Positions 1 to 11,167 of a DNA stretch of 64,000 nt are shown here, in pieces (the stretch's first letter is position 1; every line of letters begins with the position of its first letter). Below the pieces are notes generated by a model. That model had not been told where the DNA came from. It did not search any database and was given only the letters and a program-made list of their open reading frames with translations. The stretch comes from Buxus sempervirens. Its lineage: Eukaryota > Streptophyta > Magnoliopsida > Buxales > Buxaceae. The position numbers and the translations under genes are program-made. The stretch is taken from contig OX387184.1 of the NCBI GenBank assembly GCA_947561395.2, positions 41,902,766 through 41,966,765 of the forward strand. The letters are read 5' to 3'.

Positions 1-8
1 ATAAATGC

Positions 9-3000
9 GTGAAGTCTTTTGATTATTTTTCTGCTTTTGTGAATAATTCTGCAAATAAGCTAACCCAAAATCGTAACCTTAATATCAATCTCGACGCACA
101 CCTGAAAAATTCGGAGCACGAGATGGATAATCAGGCTGCCAAAATCAAACAAAAACAAAAAGGTCAAAAAGAACAAAAAAAAATCCAAAGTGTTGAGCAT
201 GAATCAAATAGTGACACTTACTCATCACAACCCAATGATTCAGAAATTATCCCCAGTGATCCTTTTGAACTTGAGGATAATGATGAATCATGGGAGACCC
301 CACCTGAAATCCAATTTACCTTAGACAGGCATGAAAAGGGTCTCCAGGCTAACATTGAGGAAACTGAACCTATCAACATAGGTGAAACAGCACAACCAAG
401 GATTCTTCAAGTTGGTAAAAAGCTGACATTATTACAGAAAACACAGATAACTGATTTTCTAAAATCCTACACTGATGTGTTTGCATGGTCATACGAGGAT
501 ATGCCTGGGTTAGACACAGACTTAGTTGTGCATCGGTTACCTATAAAGTTTGAGGCCACACCAGTGAAGCAAAAGCTCAGACGCATGAAACCAGAATGGG
601 CCCTGAAGATCAAAGAAGAGGTCACCAACAATTAAAAGCTGGGTTCTTGAAAGTTACAGATTACCCAGAATGGTTAGCAAACATCGTGCCAGTCCTCAAG
701 AAAGATGGAAGGGTCAGGATGTGTGTTGATTACAGGGACCTCAACAAGGCAAGCCCAAAGGATGACTTCCCATTTCCACACATTGATATACTGGTTGACA
801 ATACTGCAACTCATTCCATGTTCTCCTTTATGGATGGATTCTCCGGGTACAATCAGATAAGGATGGCACCTGAAGACATGGAAAAGACATCCTTTATCAC
901 GCATTGGGGCACGTACTGCTACAAAGTGATGCCATTCGGGTTGAAAAATGCAGGCGCCACATACCAGCGGGCAATGACTTTGCTATTCCACGACTTGATA
1001 CACAAAGAAATGGAAGTATATGTGGATGACATGATTGCAAAGTCAAAAGAAGAGGAAAATCATTTGGTGAACCTTGGAAGGGTGTTTGACAGGCTCAGGG
1101 AATGCAAGCTCAGATTGAACCCGAATAAGTGTGTATTCGGCGTTACCTCAGGGAAGCTGCTTGGATTCATCGTTGGGAAACGAGGAATTGAGGTTGATCC
1201 TGTCAAAGTGAAGGCAATTCTGGAGATGCCTCCCCCATCCACAGAGAAAGAAGTGAGAGGTTTCCTTGGCAGATTACAGTACATCAGTCGGTTCATAGCA
1301 CAGATGACTCCCGTGTGCGAACCAATATTCAAATTGCTAAAAAAGGATAACCCCGTGATCTGGAATGAAGATTGCCAAGAAGCGTTTGACAAAATCAAGG
1401 CCTATATGATGAGTCCGCCGACTTTGGTTCCCCCTGTACCTGGACGACCCCTAATCATGTACTTGTCAGTCACAGAAACGGCAGCCGGATGTGTCCTAGG
1501 GCAGCATGATGATACAGGAAGAAAGGAACAAGCAATTCATTATCTGAGCAAGAAGTTTACCAATTATGAAGTAAGATACACATTGCTTGAAAAGAGCTGT
1601 GGCGCATTGGTATGGGCAGCTCAGAAGCTCCGGCATTAACTGCTCAGTCACACTGTCCTTTTGATTTCAGATACAGATCCCCTGAAGTACATTTTTGAAA
1701 AGCCAATCTCCACTGGAAGGATAGCCAAGTGGCAGGTTATCTTATCTCAGTATGACATTGTCTACACCACAAGAAAGGCAATAAAGGGACAAGCAGTGGC
1801 AGATCACCTGGCAGAACACCCCGTGCCTGACTATCAACCACTTCTCACCGGGTTGCCGGATGATGAAATTATGTTTGCCGAATCAGTAGAAAAGGAAACC
1901 GGATGGCAAATGTTCTTCGATGGGGCCGTCAACATCAATGGGAAAGGGATTGGAGCAGTAATCATTTCCCCAGAGGGAGTCCATCATCCAATAGCAGCAA
2001 AACTCTTGTTCGATTGCACTAACAACATGGCAGAATACGAAGCATGTGTGTTAGGCTTGCGAGCCGCAATCGAAATGAATATCCAAGAGTTAAAAGTTTA
2101 TGGTGATTCCTGTCTAATCATCTACCAAGTAATGGGGGATTGGCGGACTAAGGATCCAAAGTTGGTGCCATATCAGGAACTGATTAAGGAATTGGAAGGA
2201 CAGTTCAAAAGCATGACATTTGATTATATGCCGCGAGACAGGAATCAGTTTGCAGATGCCCTGGCAACACTGGCATCTATGGCAACCATCACTGGTGATA
2301 CTTGGGTACAACCGTTGGAGATAGAAGTGCGACGTTCTCCTGTCTACTGTTTTAATGTTGAGAAGAGTACACCAAAAGGGGAACCCTGGTATGCAGACAT
2401 AATGAGGTACCTGAGAAACAGGACTTTGCCAGAAAATGCCACAGCATCTGAAAGGCGCACGATTCAGAAACTGGCAGGACAGTTCTTCCTCAGTGGAGAC
2501 AAGCTATACAAGAAGTCATATAATGATTCACTGCTGCTATGTGTAATAGAAGAAGAGGCACAACAGCTGGTTGATGAAGTCCATGGGGGACAATGTGGCG
2601 CACATACGAACGGGCATATGCTAGCAAGGAAAATTTTGAGAATGGGTTATTACTGGTTAACTATGGAACATGATTGCCATATCCATGTAAGGAAATGCCA
2701 GTTATGCCAAGTTTATGCTGACAACATTCATGCACCACCCACACCTTGTACTCAATGACTTCTCCTTGGCCCTTTGCCATCTGGGGAATTGATATGATTG
2801 GAGAGATCCATCCGAAGGCATCAAATGGGCATTGATTCATCTTGGTTGCAATAGACTATTTTACCAAGTGGGTAGAGGCCGTGTCCTTTGCAGATGTCAA
2901 AGGGTCCCATGTACTGAAATTCATCAGAAATAATATTGTCTGTCGCTATGGTGTGCCTGAAGCACTTATCACAGACAATGCCAAGAATTTGAATAACAAG

Positions 3001-3608
3001 GACATGGACAAAATGTGTGAAGATTTGAAGATCAGACATCTCAATTCTACAGCATATAGGCCCAAGATGAAGGGAGCAGTAGAGGCTGCCAACAAAAACC
3101 TGAAGAAAATACTTGAGAAAATGGTAGTTACCTACATTTCCTTCATGCATACCGAACCTCAATCAGGGCATCAACCGGGGTAACTCCTTTCTCTCTGGTA
3201 TACGGAATGGAGGCAGTTCTTCCCGTGGAAGTAGAGATCCCTTCGCTTAGAATCCTGAAGGAAGCAGAAATTGATGACATTGAGTGGAAAGAATCAAGGT
3301 TTGACCAGTTGCAGTTGCTTGATGAGAAAAGAATCAAAGCTCTGTGCCATGGACAACTCTATCAGCAAAGAATAGCACGAGCTTACAACAAGAAAATGAT
3401 ACCACGACACTTCAAGGTGGGAAACATTGTTATGAAAAAGATATTCCCCCACCAAGAAGACAATAGAGGGAAATTCAAGCCAAACTATGAAGGACCTTTC
3501 ATAGTGCACAAAGTTTTGTCCAGAGGAGCTTTGATCCTACAAGAGATGGACGGAACTATTTTTCCTGAGCCAATAAATGCAGATGCAGTCAAACTATATT
3601 ACCCTTGA
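9..3608 (+). pseudogene. Tat-type pol: RT, RNase H, archaeal RNase H, integrase (broken)
   Basis: This would encode the replication enzymes of the element. The order is a linker (9-480), reverse transcriptase (about 480-1180, YVDD at 1018-1029), RNase H (about 1400-1830), a second RNase H of archaeal type (about 1890-2310, with FDGA, AEYEA, GDS and ADALA motifs), integrase zinc finger (about 2570-2720), integrase core (D at 2791, D at 2974, E at 3082; the last two are 36 codons apart, the usual D35E spacing) and a C-terminal domain to 3608. It is dead: frame changes near 620-632 and 2745, stops at 1637-1639 and 2833-2835, and a short deletion with frame change near 3140-3200. All pieces are collinear. 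A close relative begins at 63077, roughly 80 percent identical by eye over RT. Confidence 0.9.
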
Positions 3609-5394
3609 GATCATTCCAATTGGGAAATGAAGAGAGGCCATCCTTGACTCTCTCCTAAGACTGTAAATCCTTCCAAACACCCAAAAAAAAAAAAAAGTTT
3701 CCCCTAGTTAAACACTTTTGGGCCTGAAAATTTCTTTTCTAACCTAGTACAGGTATTCCTCACATCAAAATGGGCATTCCTGGCCCCCACACCAAAAAAA
3801 AAAAAAGAAAGAGCAATTGCGAAGAAAATCAAGAAAAAGAATGTCAATATGAATTTCATACCAAAAGAAATAAGCCAGGATGTAAGCCCCAACAATAAAA
3901 GGAGCACTGTACAGACCTATAAAATCACAGCCTTCTTGGGCCACTTATCTTTCTTTCAAAACCCCGACCTAGCCTACATTTCGTCCTACCTTAAAGACCT
4001 TTCGGATCCCAAAGAGAATGATCTTGAGCAAGACAGTCAAATCTGCGTTCTCGGGTAATGGCAGAATTGAATTCCCCCTGAAAGGACCAAACATAGTGAA
4101 AACCCAAAAAGGGCGCTATGTGCAAAAAGGGTCAGTCATGGTCAAAAAACAAAAAAAAAAAAGCTGGTCATGCCTTGATTAGAAAGGGAAATGAAGCAAA
4201 AACAGAAACAGGTGGGACAATGCACTGAGTGGGGACAGCCAAGTGACCTGAAGGGCCCAGATTGTCAGACTGTGTTTGAGTCAACGCTCCAAGGCCTATG
4301 ATGACAAGGCTAAAAATACCAAGCACTCTAAGCTGTGTCTAACTTAAGGATTGACTTTTATGATAATTGCAGGCACAAACACACACTACCACATCTGTGT
4401 TTTTCTGTAATTATTCTGCTTAACTATTCTTTGAATTTCCCCATCTGTGCTGCTAACCCGTGAAGAGGGGCTCATTGCCTTAATCAATAGCCATTTTAAA
4501 TTTTGATGAATTAAAGGCCTACAATAAACAAACCCTGCATATCTCCAATGGAACAAGCACTGACATTTTGTTCCTTGTACAGGTTCAAAGAAGGAAGAAA
4601 GATGCAAGATGAACATAAGGAGGATACTTTGTTCCTTCATTCTCCAGCAGAGGCTTCTTCCCTTTCATCCCCAGCAGAGTTCGGAAGAAAGAAGATCGTC
4701 AAGATCCTTGGACCCTCCAACAAAACTTCAAAATCAAAGAAGGACATCACAATAATTCCCAGAGAATCGTCTAGACAGATCATACTCCCACCAAATCCCC
4801 AGTGGATACTCATAAGTGGGAAGAGAAGCTCTAATACCTCAACAAGAGAAAGAACCTGGCAAGGAGAAGCAACAAGGAAAAGCGATAATGGGTCAATTCG
4901 CCCCTTTTTGTAAAATTTTGATTCTCACTTTTGTAAATAGTATAGGCTAGAATAGGTGTGTGGTCTCCGAGATGATGGACAGCAGCACGAAAGCTTCCTC
5001 TTGTCCTCCCACCTGCACTCCCAAACCCATACCTTGGCCTATTCCAAAAAAAAAAAAACTGAAGTCACTAAAAGCTTTAAAGGAACAAACAAAAAGAAAA
5101 GAACATTGTTAAGTGCCTTGCATCAACGCCGAAACAGGCTGATGAGCTCAAATCTAATCTTATCTTTCTTTTCAAAAAACAAAGAACTAAGGAACAACCC
5201 TATTCAAACCCGAAAGAGGGTATAGGGATTTCAAAGTCAGGAAGTGATACCAGACATCTGACACTTCCCTTTCATTAAAAACAATTCAGTGATTGAGCTC
5301 GTCGACCATGTCGGCAGAAATGCAAGGTACAAAAATAAGGTTCTTTTTCTTCTTTGCCGTTCATCCCCCAAGGTGACTCCAGCAAATAGGCGGC
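3609..5394 (+). other. 3' non-coding region of the Tat element
   Basis: These 1.8 kb lie between the end of pol and the LTR. There are several poly-A runs (3684, 3797, 4150, 5046) and short ORFs of up to 121 codons (4548-4913) with no recognisable domain. Tat elements often have a long, variable 3' untranslated region, which fits. I do not call a gene here. Confidence 0.6.
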
Positions 5395-5958
5395 TGTAGA
5401 CACTTGATTTTTGCACCCCAAAAATGGCAAAAAATGTAAAGTCAAATTAAAAGTCAAACCCTGAAGGGGTCAAAAAATTGACTTTTTGATTCAAGTAAAT
5501 CTGGCCATCAAACTTCATCTAATTGAAAAGAACATTTCGACACGATTCCAACGCAACTGGATTTGCTGGAATCAGAGTCCAGATGAAAAAGATATGAGCT
5601 GGTCAAACTTTTGGGGAGCAAAAAGTTGACTTTTTGCTCGACCCCAATTCAGCTGCCAAACTTGACCCCAGTGGACAGGTGGTTCCGAGCCGGTTCCAAC
5701 GACACTAAGTTTGCTGAAATCGGACACCGGATGAAGAAGTTATGAGCAGTTGAAGTTTCAAAAAAACTGCCCATGTGGCAAAAAAGGCAGCAAAAATGGA
5801 ATAAACCAATAAAATAAATAAGATAAATGTGTTTAATAATATTTTAATAAAGAGAATCTCGCTTTTTAATAAAATAATCGGAAAAATCGAATAAGAATCT
5901 TGCAAAAAACTAAATTGAATAAAGGTTTGAAATCCAAACATTTTAAAAACGTGCTGGA

Positions 5959-6140
5959 CCGTATTTGAAATACGGGCAAGATTCTGGTAGAAGACACGCG
6001 TCGCTGTACGGCGGGACACGCGTCCCGTACGGCCGATTCACGAGATTCGCACATGTGCATTTTTCGCTCGTATTTGAATTACGGGCAAGGCACGCCCGTA
6101 CTTGAAGTACGGGCAAGGCATGCCCGTATTTCAAATACGG
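5959..6140 (+). promoter_or_regulatory. Near-palindrome array A upstream of TATA
   Basis: The core is a 17-bp near-palindrome of the form CCGTA-(seven bases)-TACGG, often extended to GCCCGTA and TACGGGC. Copies start at 5959, 6068, 6096 and 6124; the last three are exactly 28 bp apart. Between the first and second lies another inverted repeat (GTACGG...CCGTAC around ACGCGT, 6006-6032). The last copy ends 17 bp before the TATA box. The role is unknown; dimeric protein sites in U3 would look like this. Confidence 0.75.
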
Positions 6141-6156
6141 ACACGGAAATTTTGCC

Positions 6157-6164
6157 TATAAATA
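6157..6164 (+). promoter_or_regulatory. TATA box of LTR A
   Basis: TATAAATA in the context GCCTATAAATAGAG, 762 bp into the LTR. The same context is found in inverse orientation in the solo LTR (40499-40506) and in LTR family B (50068-50075). Confidence 0.75.
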
Positions 6165-8130
6165 GAGAGGCCACCCCCCTCATTGGAACAAGCCCTCCCT
6201 CCTGGCCACCCCCTGCCCTCCTGAAGTTTGCCTCGACCAAATGCTGCCCTCATACTGTCACTCTAGCATCCAAACTCTTCTTTTTCCTAAACTACCCCTA
6301 GGTTAGTTAAACCATGTCAATATCATGAAAAAATCCTCTTTAGTCTAACTCCCAAACCCATCACCCAGCCAAACCCTTTTTCCAACAATTTTGAAATATT
6401 TGGGAGGACGCGGGAGCGCTGCCCAAATCTTCGGAGAACCACAAATCCAACAAAACAAACTAATTACATTGTAAGTATACCATTCTCTCTAATTTGAATA
6501 AATTTTGCTTATTTCATTCTCTTCTTTACTCATTTTTTTATCACAATACCACTAACTTGTTTGCTGTTTTGGATGCCATGAGAGGAGCCATGAGAGTTTA
6601 GAATTAAAGTATTAACCTTTGTTGGAAATGAGGAAAAGAAAGTGTTTTTCTTGATTAAACAAATGGTCATCTCTAACCCTTTAATGTGGAAGGATTAAGC
6701 CTTGCTTAAGGACACGTGATATTCCCTGTAAAACTCCCCTTTTCCATGCTAAAAATGAATTGGAGATTATTCATGCAAGGCAGTGTTTCTTCAAGAAACA
6801 CTAAAAGAAAAGGAAGATGGTCATTTGGGCCAAATGAGGCAAATGAAGTCGCTGGAAGAACCTGCAATCTTTTTTGAAGCTACCAGAACATCTGAGAAAG
6901 CCACGGAACTGATCCCATGAAGAGCCGGCGCCAAATATGCAAAACTGGAGGCGCCCGTAAACTCAGAGCGGTCCGGTCGGGACCGTGTTTACTTCACGGA
7001 CGAGCCCAACCGGAGTTTGTCCACGGGCAAGGGTGGACCGTATAACAAATACGGGCAAATGTTAAGTAACATAAAAAATGTAAATTTTTGGCCCGGTTGG
7101 ATCTATTCCAACCTGAACCGACCTAAACCGGCCCATTTAACAACTTGGGCTATCTTAAGCCCATTTTTAGACCGTGGGCCCAAATGGGCCCACCAAGACC
7201 ACCCTGGGCCCACTTGTGAGTGGTCCACCTTAGACTGGCCTATACCAGGCCTGTTTGCAACAAAGAGGCCCAGGCCCTTTGACCCTTGGCTAATGGGCCA
7301 AATTCAAGCCCACTAAGCCCATTTGCATCTGTAAATAGTTTAAGTAAATAACCAAATGGGTTACCCAATAACCCAGCTGGGCCCAAGGCCCAACCATGGC
7401 AACCCACGGGTCTTCCAACGGGACCCGGGTCCGACCCACTTCGCTTAAATAAATAAAAAGATGAAATCAAATAAAAAAGGGACCCACACCTCCAGAGGGC
7501 CCCGCTAGACCTAACAAGGTAGCATGCTGATCTAGGAAAAAGGTGAAATTGACTTAGAAACCAGGGAGACCCGAGGGACCTGTCAAACCGACGGGGCGGG
7601 CCGGGGTGTCTTAGGGATTCCCCGGACGTAACCGAGGACTTAGCTAGATCTCTAAAAAGCCGCAGACCAGACTTAGACCCGATTATGGGAAAACCGTGTC
7701 TGCTTGCACTCTCAGGCAGTGGCGACTCCGAAAGTCCCGAGGCACGCACTGTACGTGCGCTCGGTGTGTGATCTAGGATCCAGGTCAAATTTAGGTGCGC
7801 ACACAAAGGTTAAGACTAAGCAACCTACTAGACTAAGGATGGTAGTAATAATCCTCCTCCCTATATGTGTCGGTCAGATCTACCCCCGTAGGCGTCTCAC
7901 CACGAAGATTTGAAAAACGAAACACAAAGAGGGATGAGATACGAATATCTCAGCGAGTGACACATGCATGCAGAAATAGTTAACACAGTTATAAGACATG
8001 CTTCGATAAATAATCAACAATTTAAACCGACGTACTTCCGAAAACAATACAAACAAGGTCAATGTCATGCATATGGTTACATTGATTAATCTACATGCCA
8101 AGTAGACACTCCACACCTCCATGTACACAG

Positions 8131-8252
8131 TTCCGGCCTACTCAGGGTATCGGACACTCTGAAATGACGGCCTACTCAGGGTATCGTCATCCAATGCCGG
8201 CCTACTCCGGGTATCGGCACTGACAACCAGGCCTACTCAGGGTATCTGGCTG
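8131..8252 (-). repeat. Four hairpins with constant loop and varying complementary arms
   Basis: Core GCCTACTCAGGGTAT (one copy differs by one base) starts at 8136, 8170, 8200 and 8231. It is flanked by arms that differ between copies yet pair with each other: TCCG/CGGA, ATGACG/CGTCAT, TGCCG/CGGCA and CCAG/CTGG. Only the innermost G-C pair is common to all. A related array is at 17820-17948. The pattern suggests that folding of DNA or RNA is kept while arm sequence drifts; the function is unknown. Confidence 0.75.
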
Positions 8253-8770
8253 CTCTACACTGGTCGTGGCAACACACAAGGCCATGCAATTACACCAATA
8301 AACACATAACCATCACATTACTAAGCTTAACAAGGATCCATGGGAAGCTAAACCCAAAGCCGATAAATAACTAATAAAATTCCGCATTCAGTACACACAT
8401 CACAAGTTGTTCCAGCCAGAACTTCAACTCACACAAGTGTTCCAACCAGAATAATAATTTCTCACAAGAAAACAAGTAAATAATCTCTGCAACATAATTC
8501 AAAACTTTCCATCACGAAAATAGGGTTTAATAACTCTCAATCAATTTCAGTGCAATCCAAAAGAACTAAAATAAAAGCCCCGGTGTTGAGTATCTCAAAC
8601 ATCACCTAACAGGTTGCTCTACGCCTACATTGGAAGCTCTTAGGAAAATTCCCGAATCTATCTTCAATGTTCTCATAAGTAATTTTGTCTCTAATGCCCT
8701 AAACAAGTACTTCGCTAAGTGATCGGAGACCTTCTAGCATCAAAATCCCCATTGGTTTACTAAATTTTGA

Positions 8771-9060
8771 ACTTCAGCAAGAACAGTGGACTATGCGCTC
8801 ACTTCCTGAAGTGAGCGCCAGGTGAGCGCCGAGTGAGCGGATCGTATTAATTAAAAACTAGGGTATGCGCTCACTCGATGGTAAGTGGGCGCGAGCTCGG
8901 CGTGAAGTGGGCGCGAGAAGGGCGCGAGATAGGCGCGAGATAGGCGCATCTAATTTAAGTGGGCTCGAGCTGAGCGCTAAGTGGGCGTGAGCTCAGTGCC
9001 AAGTCAGTTTTTACTATGCGCCTACTTCCGAAGTGGGCGCCAAGTGAGCGGATACCCACT
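8771..9060 (-). repeat. GC-rich word cluster in Tekay-like LTR
   Basis: A CpG-dense patch in AT-rich DNA. It holds an inverted repeat GCGCTCACTTC / GAAGTGAGCGC (8795-8818) and a run of GGGCGCGAG-type words starting at 8887, 8909, 8920, 8931 and 8942, spaced 22 then 11, 11, 11 bp. GCGCTCAC also occurs at 8873 and, in another LTR family, at 60245. Confidence 0.65.
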
Positions 9061-9622
9061 GCGTTTTTCAGTTCTCTGTTAACTCCAAATCTTCGACTCT
9101 GGCTGAGATTTTTCAATCTGTAACTACTTCTCTAGTCTCCTAATACCCCCGGAACACATTCAAGCCTATTTTGAATTTAATCTAACCTACTTTTCAATTA
9201 TCCCCAATTTGTTATACAAAAACCCTTCGGACCGTCTTGGACCAGAAACCCAGCGAAGAATTCATTCGATAAACACATGCATTCATTGAAATCAAATACT
9301 ACGAATTACACAAACCAGGTTTAAAACGGTGCCACTCACCTTTCTATGCTCCCAAGTCTTGGAAACGAGCAACCCAGAAAAACCCTAAACTCTTTCGGTC
9401 CTCGGCTTGCTCTGGTCGAACAGAGGTTCTGCTCGCGAGGGAAGAAACTCTTCCGAACTTCTGATCAGCTAAACTTATTGGCAGTAAGTCTTCCCCATCT
9501 CGACTCTCCCACAGCACTTCCCCTACTCCTCTTGAAGAGCCCTAAACGAAAAACCACAGCCGCAACCTTCTCAATATACTATACGCGTATTCAGGGCAAA
9601 ACAAAAACCTAATTTCTTAAAC

Positions 9623-9630
9623 TATTTATA
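9623..9630 (-). promoter_or_regulatory. TATA box of the Tekay-like LTR
   Basis: TATAAATA on the minus strand (context GGTATAAATAG), about 190 bp from the LTR start at 9815. Confidence 0.6.
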
Positions 9631-9815
9631 CCTTCCGCAATACGCTTGGACGCTTGCTGCTCGACGAATCCTTTTATTCTGATATAGTGCAAGCGCGACC
9701 ACCAAAAACCCCTACATCCACACCTTATTAGTAGATATTTATTATTGAAATAAAATTTTAATTTTATTTATTATTATTTTTTTCCATAAAACCTGGAAAT
9801 AAACGGGGTTTTACA

Positions 9816-11167
9816 CCATAGGGCAGGACAGGACCACAAGGTCGAGGAGCTACACCTAGAGTAGACCAGAGACAGACAACTAGAGTGTTTGCAGTTGAGG
9901 CTCAAGAGGAGGGGCCTGAGGCACAAGAGCTTATGGGAGGTATTCTTTTTATTTGTGGTAGATCTGCAATTTGCCTTTTTGATTCTAGAGCATCTAAGTC
10001 ATTTATCACATCATCATGTGCACATTGCATTGGTCTTAAACCTACTATCTTGGATTGTTTATTATTTGTATACACACCTTTGGGAGAGACCACTAAGGTC
10101 CAGGCCATCTATAGAGATTGCATGATCAGGTAGGGTCGGATAGAATTGCTAGGGAATCTGATTGAGTTGGATTTTAGTGGGTTTGATGTGATTCTGGGTA
10201 TAGATTAGTTGTTTTGGCATTATGTCACGATTGACTGTCATAAGAGGACAGTTGTTATTAGAATGCCAGAGCAGCTGATATATTGTTTCGTATGTGAGGG
10301 TTTGGATTGTCGGATTGGACTAGTTGCCTCTGTTGCAATAGAAGAGACCAGGGGTAACACAGCTAGTTTTTCTGAGGTGCCAGTGGTATCTGAGTACGCA
10401 GATGTTTTCCCTGATGATTTGATAGGATTACCACCGGTTAGAGCCATTGATTTTGGAATTCAACTTCAGCCTGGTACGGCTCCTGTATCCAAGCCACCCT
10501 ACCGATTGGCGAAGCCTGAACAAAATGAGTTAAAGAAGTAGATAGATGAGTTTCTAGAGAAGGGTTTTATTAGACCAAGTGTGTCAACATGGGGTGCACC
10601 GGTCCTTTTTATTCCGAAGAAAGATGGTAGCATGCGCATGTGCATCGATTATAGGCAGCTTAACCAAGTTACGGTTAAGAACAAATACCCATTGCCTAGG
10701 ATCGATGATTTATTTGATTAGCTGAGAGGTGCATCTTGGTTTTCCAAGATTGATTTGAGATTAGGCTACCATCAGTTGAGAGTGGTTGATGAAGATATAG
10801 AGAAAAACTCTTTTCGGACTCGATATGGGCATTACGAGTTTCTGGTTATGCCATTTGGTTTGACTAATGCCCCAACAGTTTTCATGGACCTCATAAATTG
10901 AGTCTTCCATCAATACTTGGACAATTTTGTACTAGTCTTTATCGATGATATATTGGTTTATTCTAGGACCCAAGAGGAGCATGCTGGACATCTTAGGGTA
11001 GTACTCCAGACTTTGCGTCATCATTGGTTATATGCCAAGTTTAGTAAATGCCAGTTTTGGCTGAGGCAGATCTCTTTCCTTGGACACGTTATCTCAGGCA
11101 AGGGTATTTCAGTGGACTCGGCCAAGGTCCAGGTAGTTGCAGATTGGCCTAGACCTACCACATTGAT
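9816..11167 (+). pseudogene. Tekay/Del-like gag-protease-RT fragment
   Basis: Plus-strand remnant of a chromovirus-type polyprotein. The protease region is around 9885-10200, followed by a linker and RT with LP.R motifs, IDYR at about 10645, VMPFG near 10846-10862 and FIDDILVYS near 10938-10964. It ends in the connection region at about 11160, where a plus-sense LTR begins. Stops break the frame (near 10131, 10208, 10539, 10719 and 10900). Several are TAG or TGA where the family usually has Gln or Arg. A second copy of the gag-protease part lies at 17219-17711. Confidence 0.85.

Larger units (their letters stand above)
1..7803 (+). mobile_element. Tat-lineage Ty3/gypsy retrotransposon, 3' part
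   Basis: The window opens inside a Ty3/gypsy element. In order it holds a broken pol gene (9-3608), a 1.8-kb non-coding stretch (3609-5394) and an LTR in the same orientation (5395-7803). Assignment to Tat rests on the RT sequence and on a second, archaeal-type RNase H after the usual RNase H. The 5' LTR and gag lie outside the window. The LTR is probably the 3' LTR of this element: its two 5-bp flanks (GCGGC and CAAAG) do not match, as expected if only one side is genomic. A clear polypurine tract just before it was not seen, so the link between pol and this LTR is likely but not proven. Confidence 0.7.
5395..7803 (+). repeat. LTR family A (2409 bp), probably the 3' LTR
   Basis: It begins TGTAGACACTTG and ends GGTGCGCACA. 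The minus-strand solo LTR at 38901-41294 (2394 bp) is homologous end to end and has clear target duplications, which confirms the termini. Contents in order: two diverged modules containing TTTGCTGG/GAAATC-type sequence about 145 bp apart (near 5562 and 5706), a near-palindrome array (5959-6140), a TATA box (6157-6164), a GGGCCCA-rich region (7100-7440), and TGGCGACTCC at 7720-7729, which resembles the start of the tRNA-Arg primer site although it lies inside the LTR. Confidence 0.8.
7804..9815 (-). repeat. Tekay-like LTR, minus sense
   Basis: Read on the minus strand it starts at 9815 with TGTAAAACCCCG, the same start as the plus-sense LTR at 36678. A TATA box lies at 9623-9630 (minus), about 190 bp into the LTR. 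Further in are a GC-rich word cluster (8771-9060) and an array of four hairpins (8131-8252). The inner end next to 7803 is not resolved and no target duplication was found. It separates LTR A from a Tekay-like gag-pol fragment read in the opposite direction. Confidence 0.6.

Noticed and set aside
7720..7803. TGGCGACTCC at 7720 as the true primer site, ending LTR A there
   Set aside because: The homologous solo LTR continues to 38901 with exact CCTAC duplications outside, so the 9-mer lies inside the LTR.
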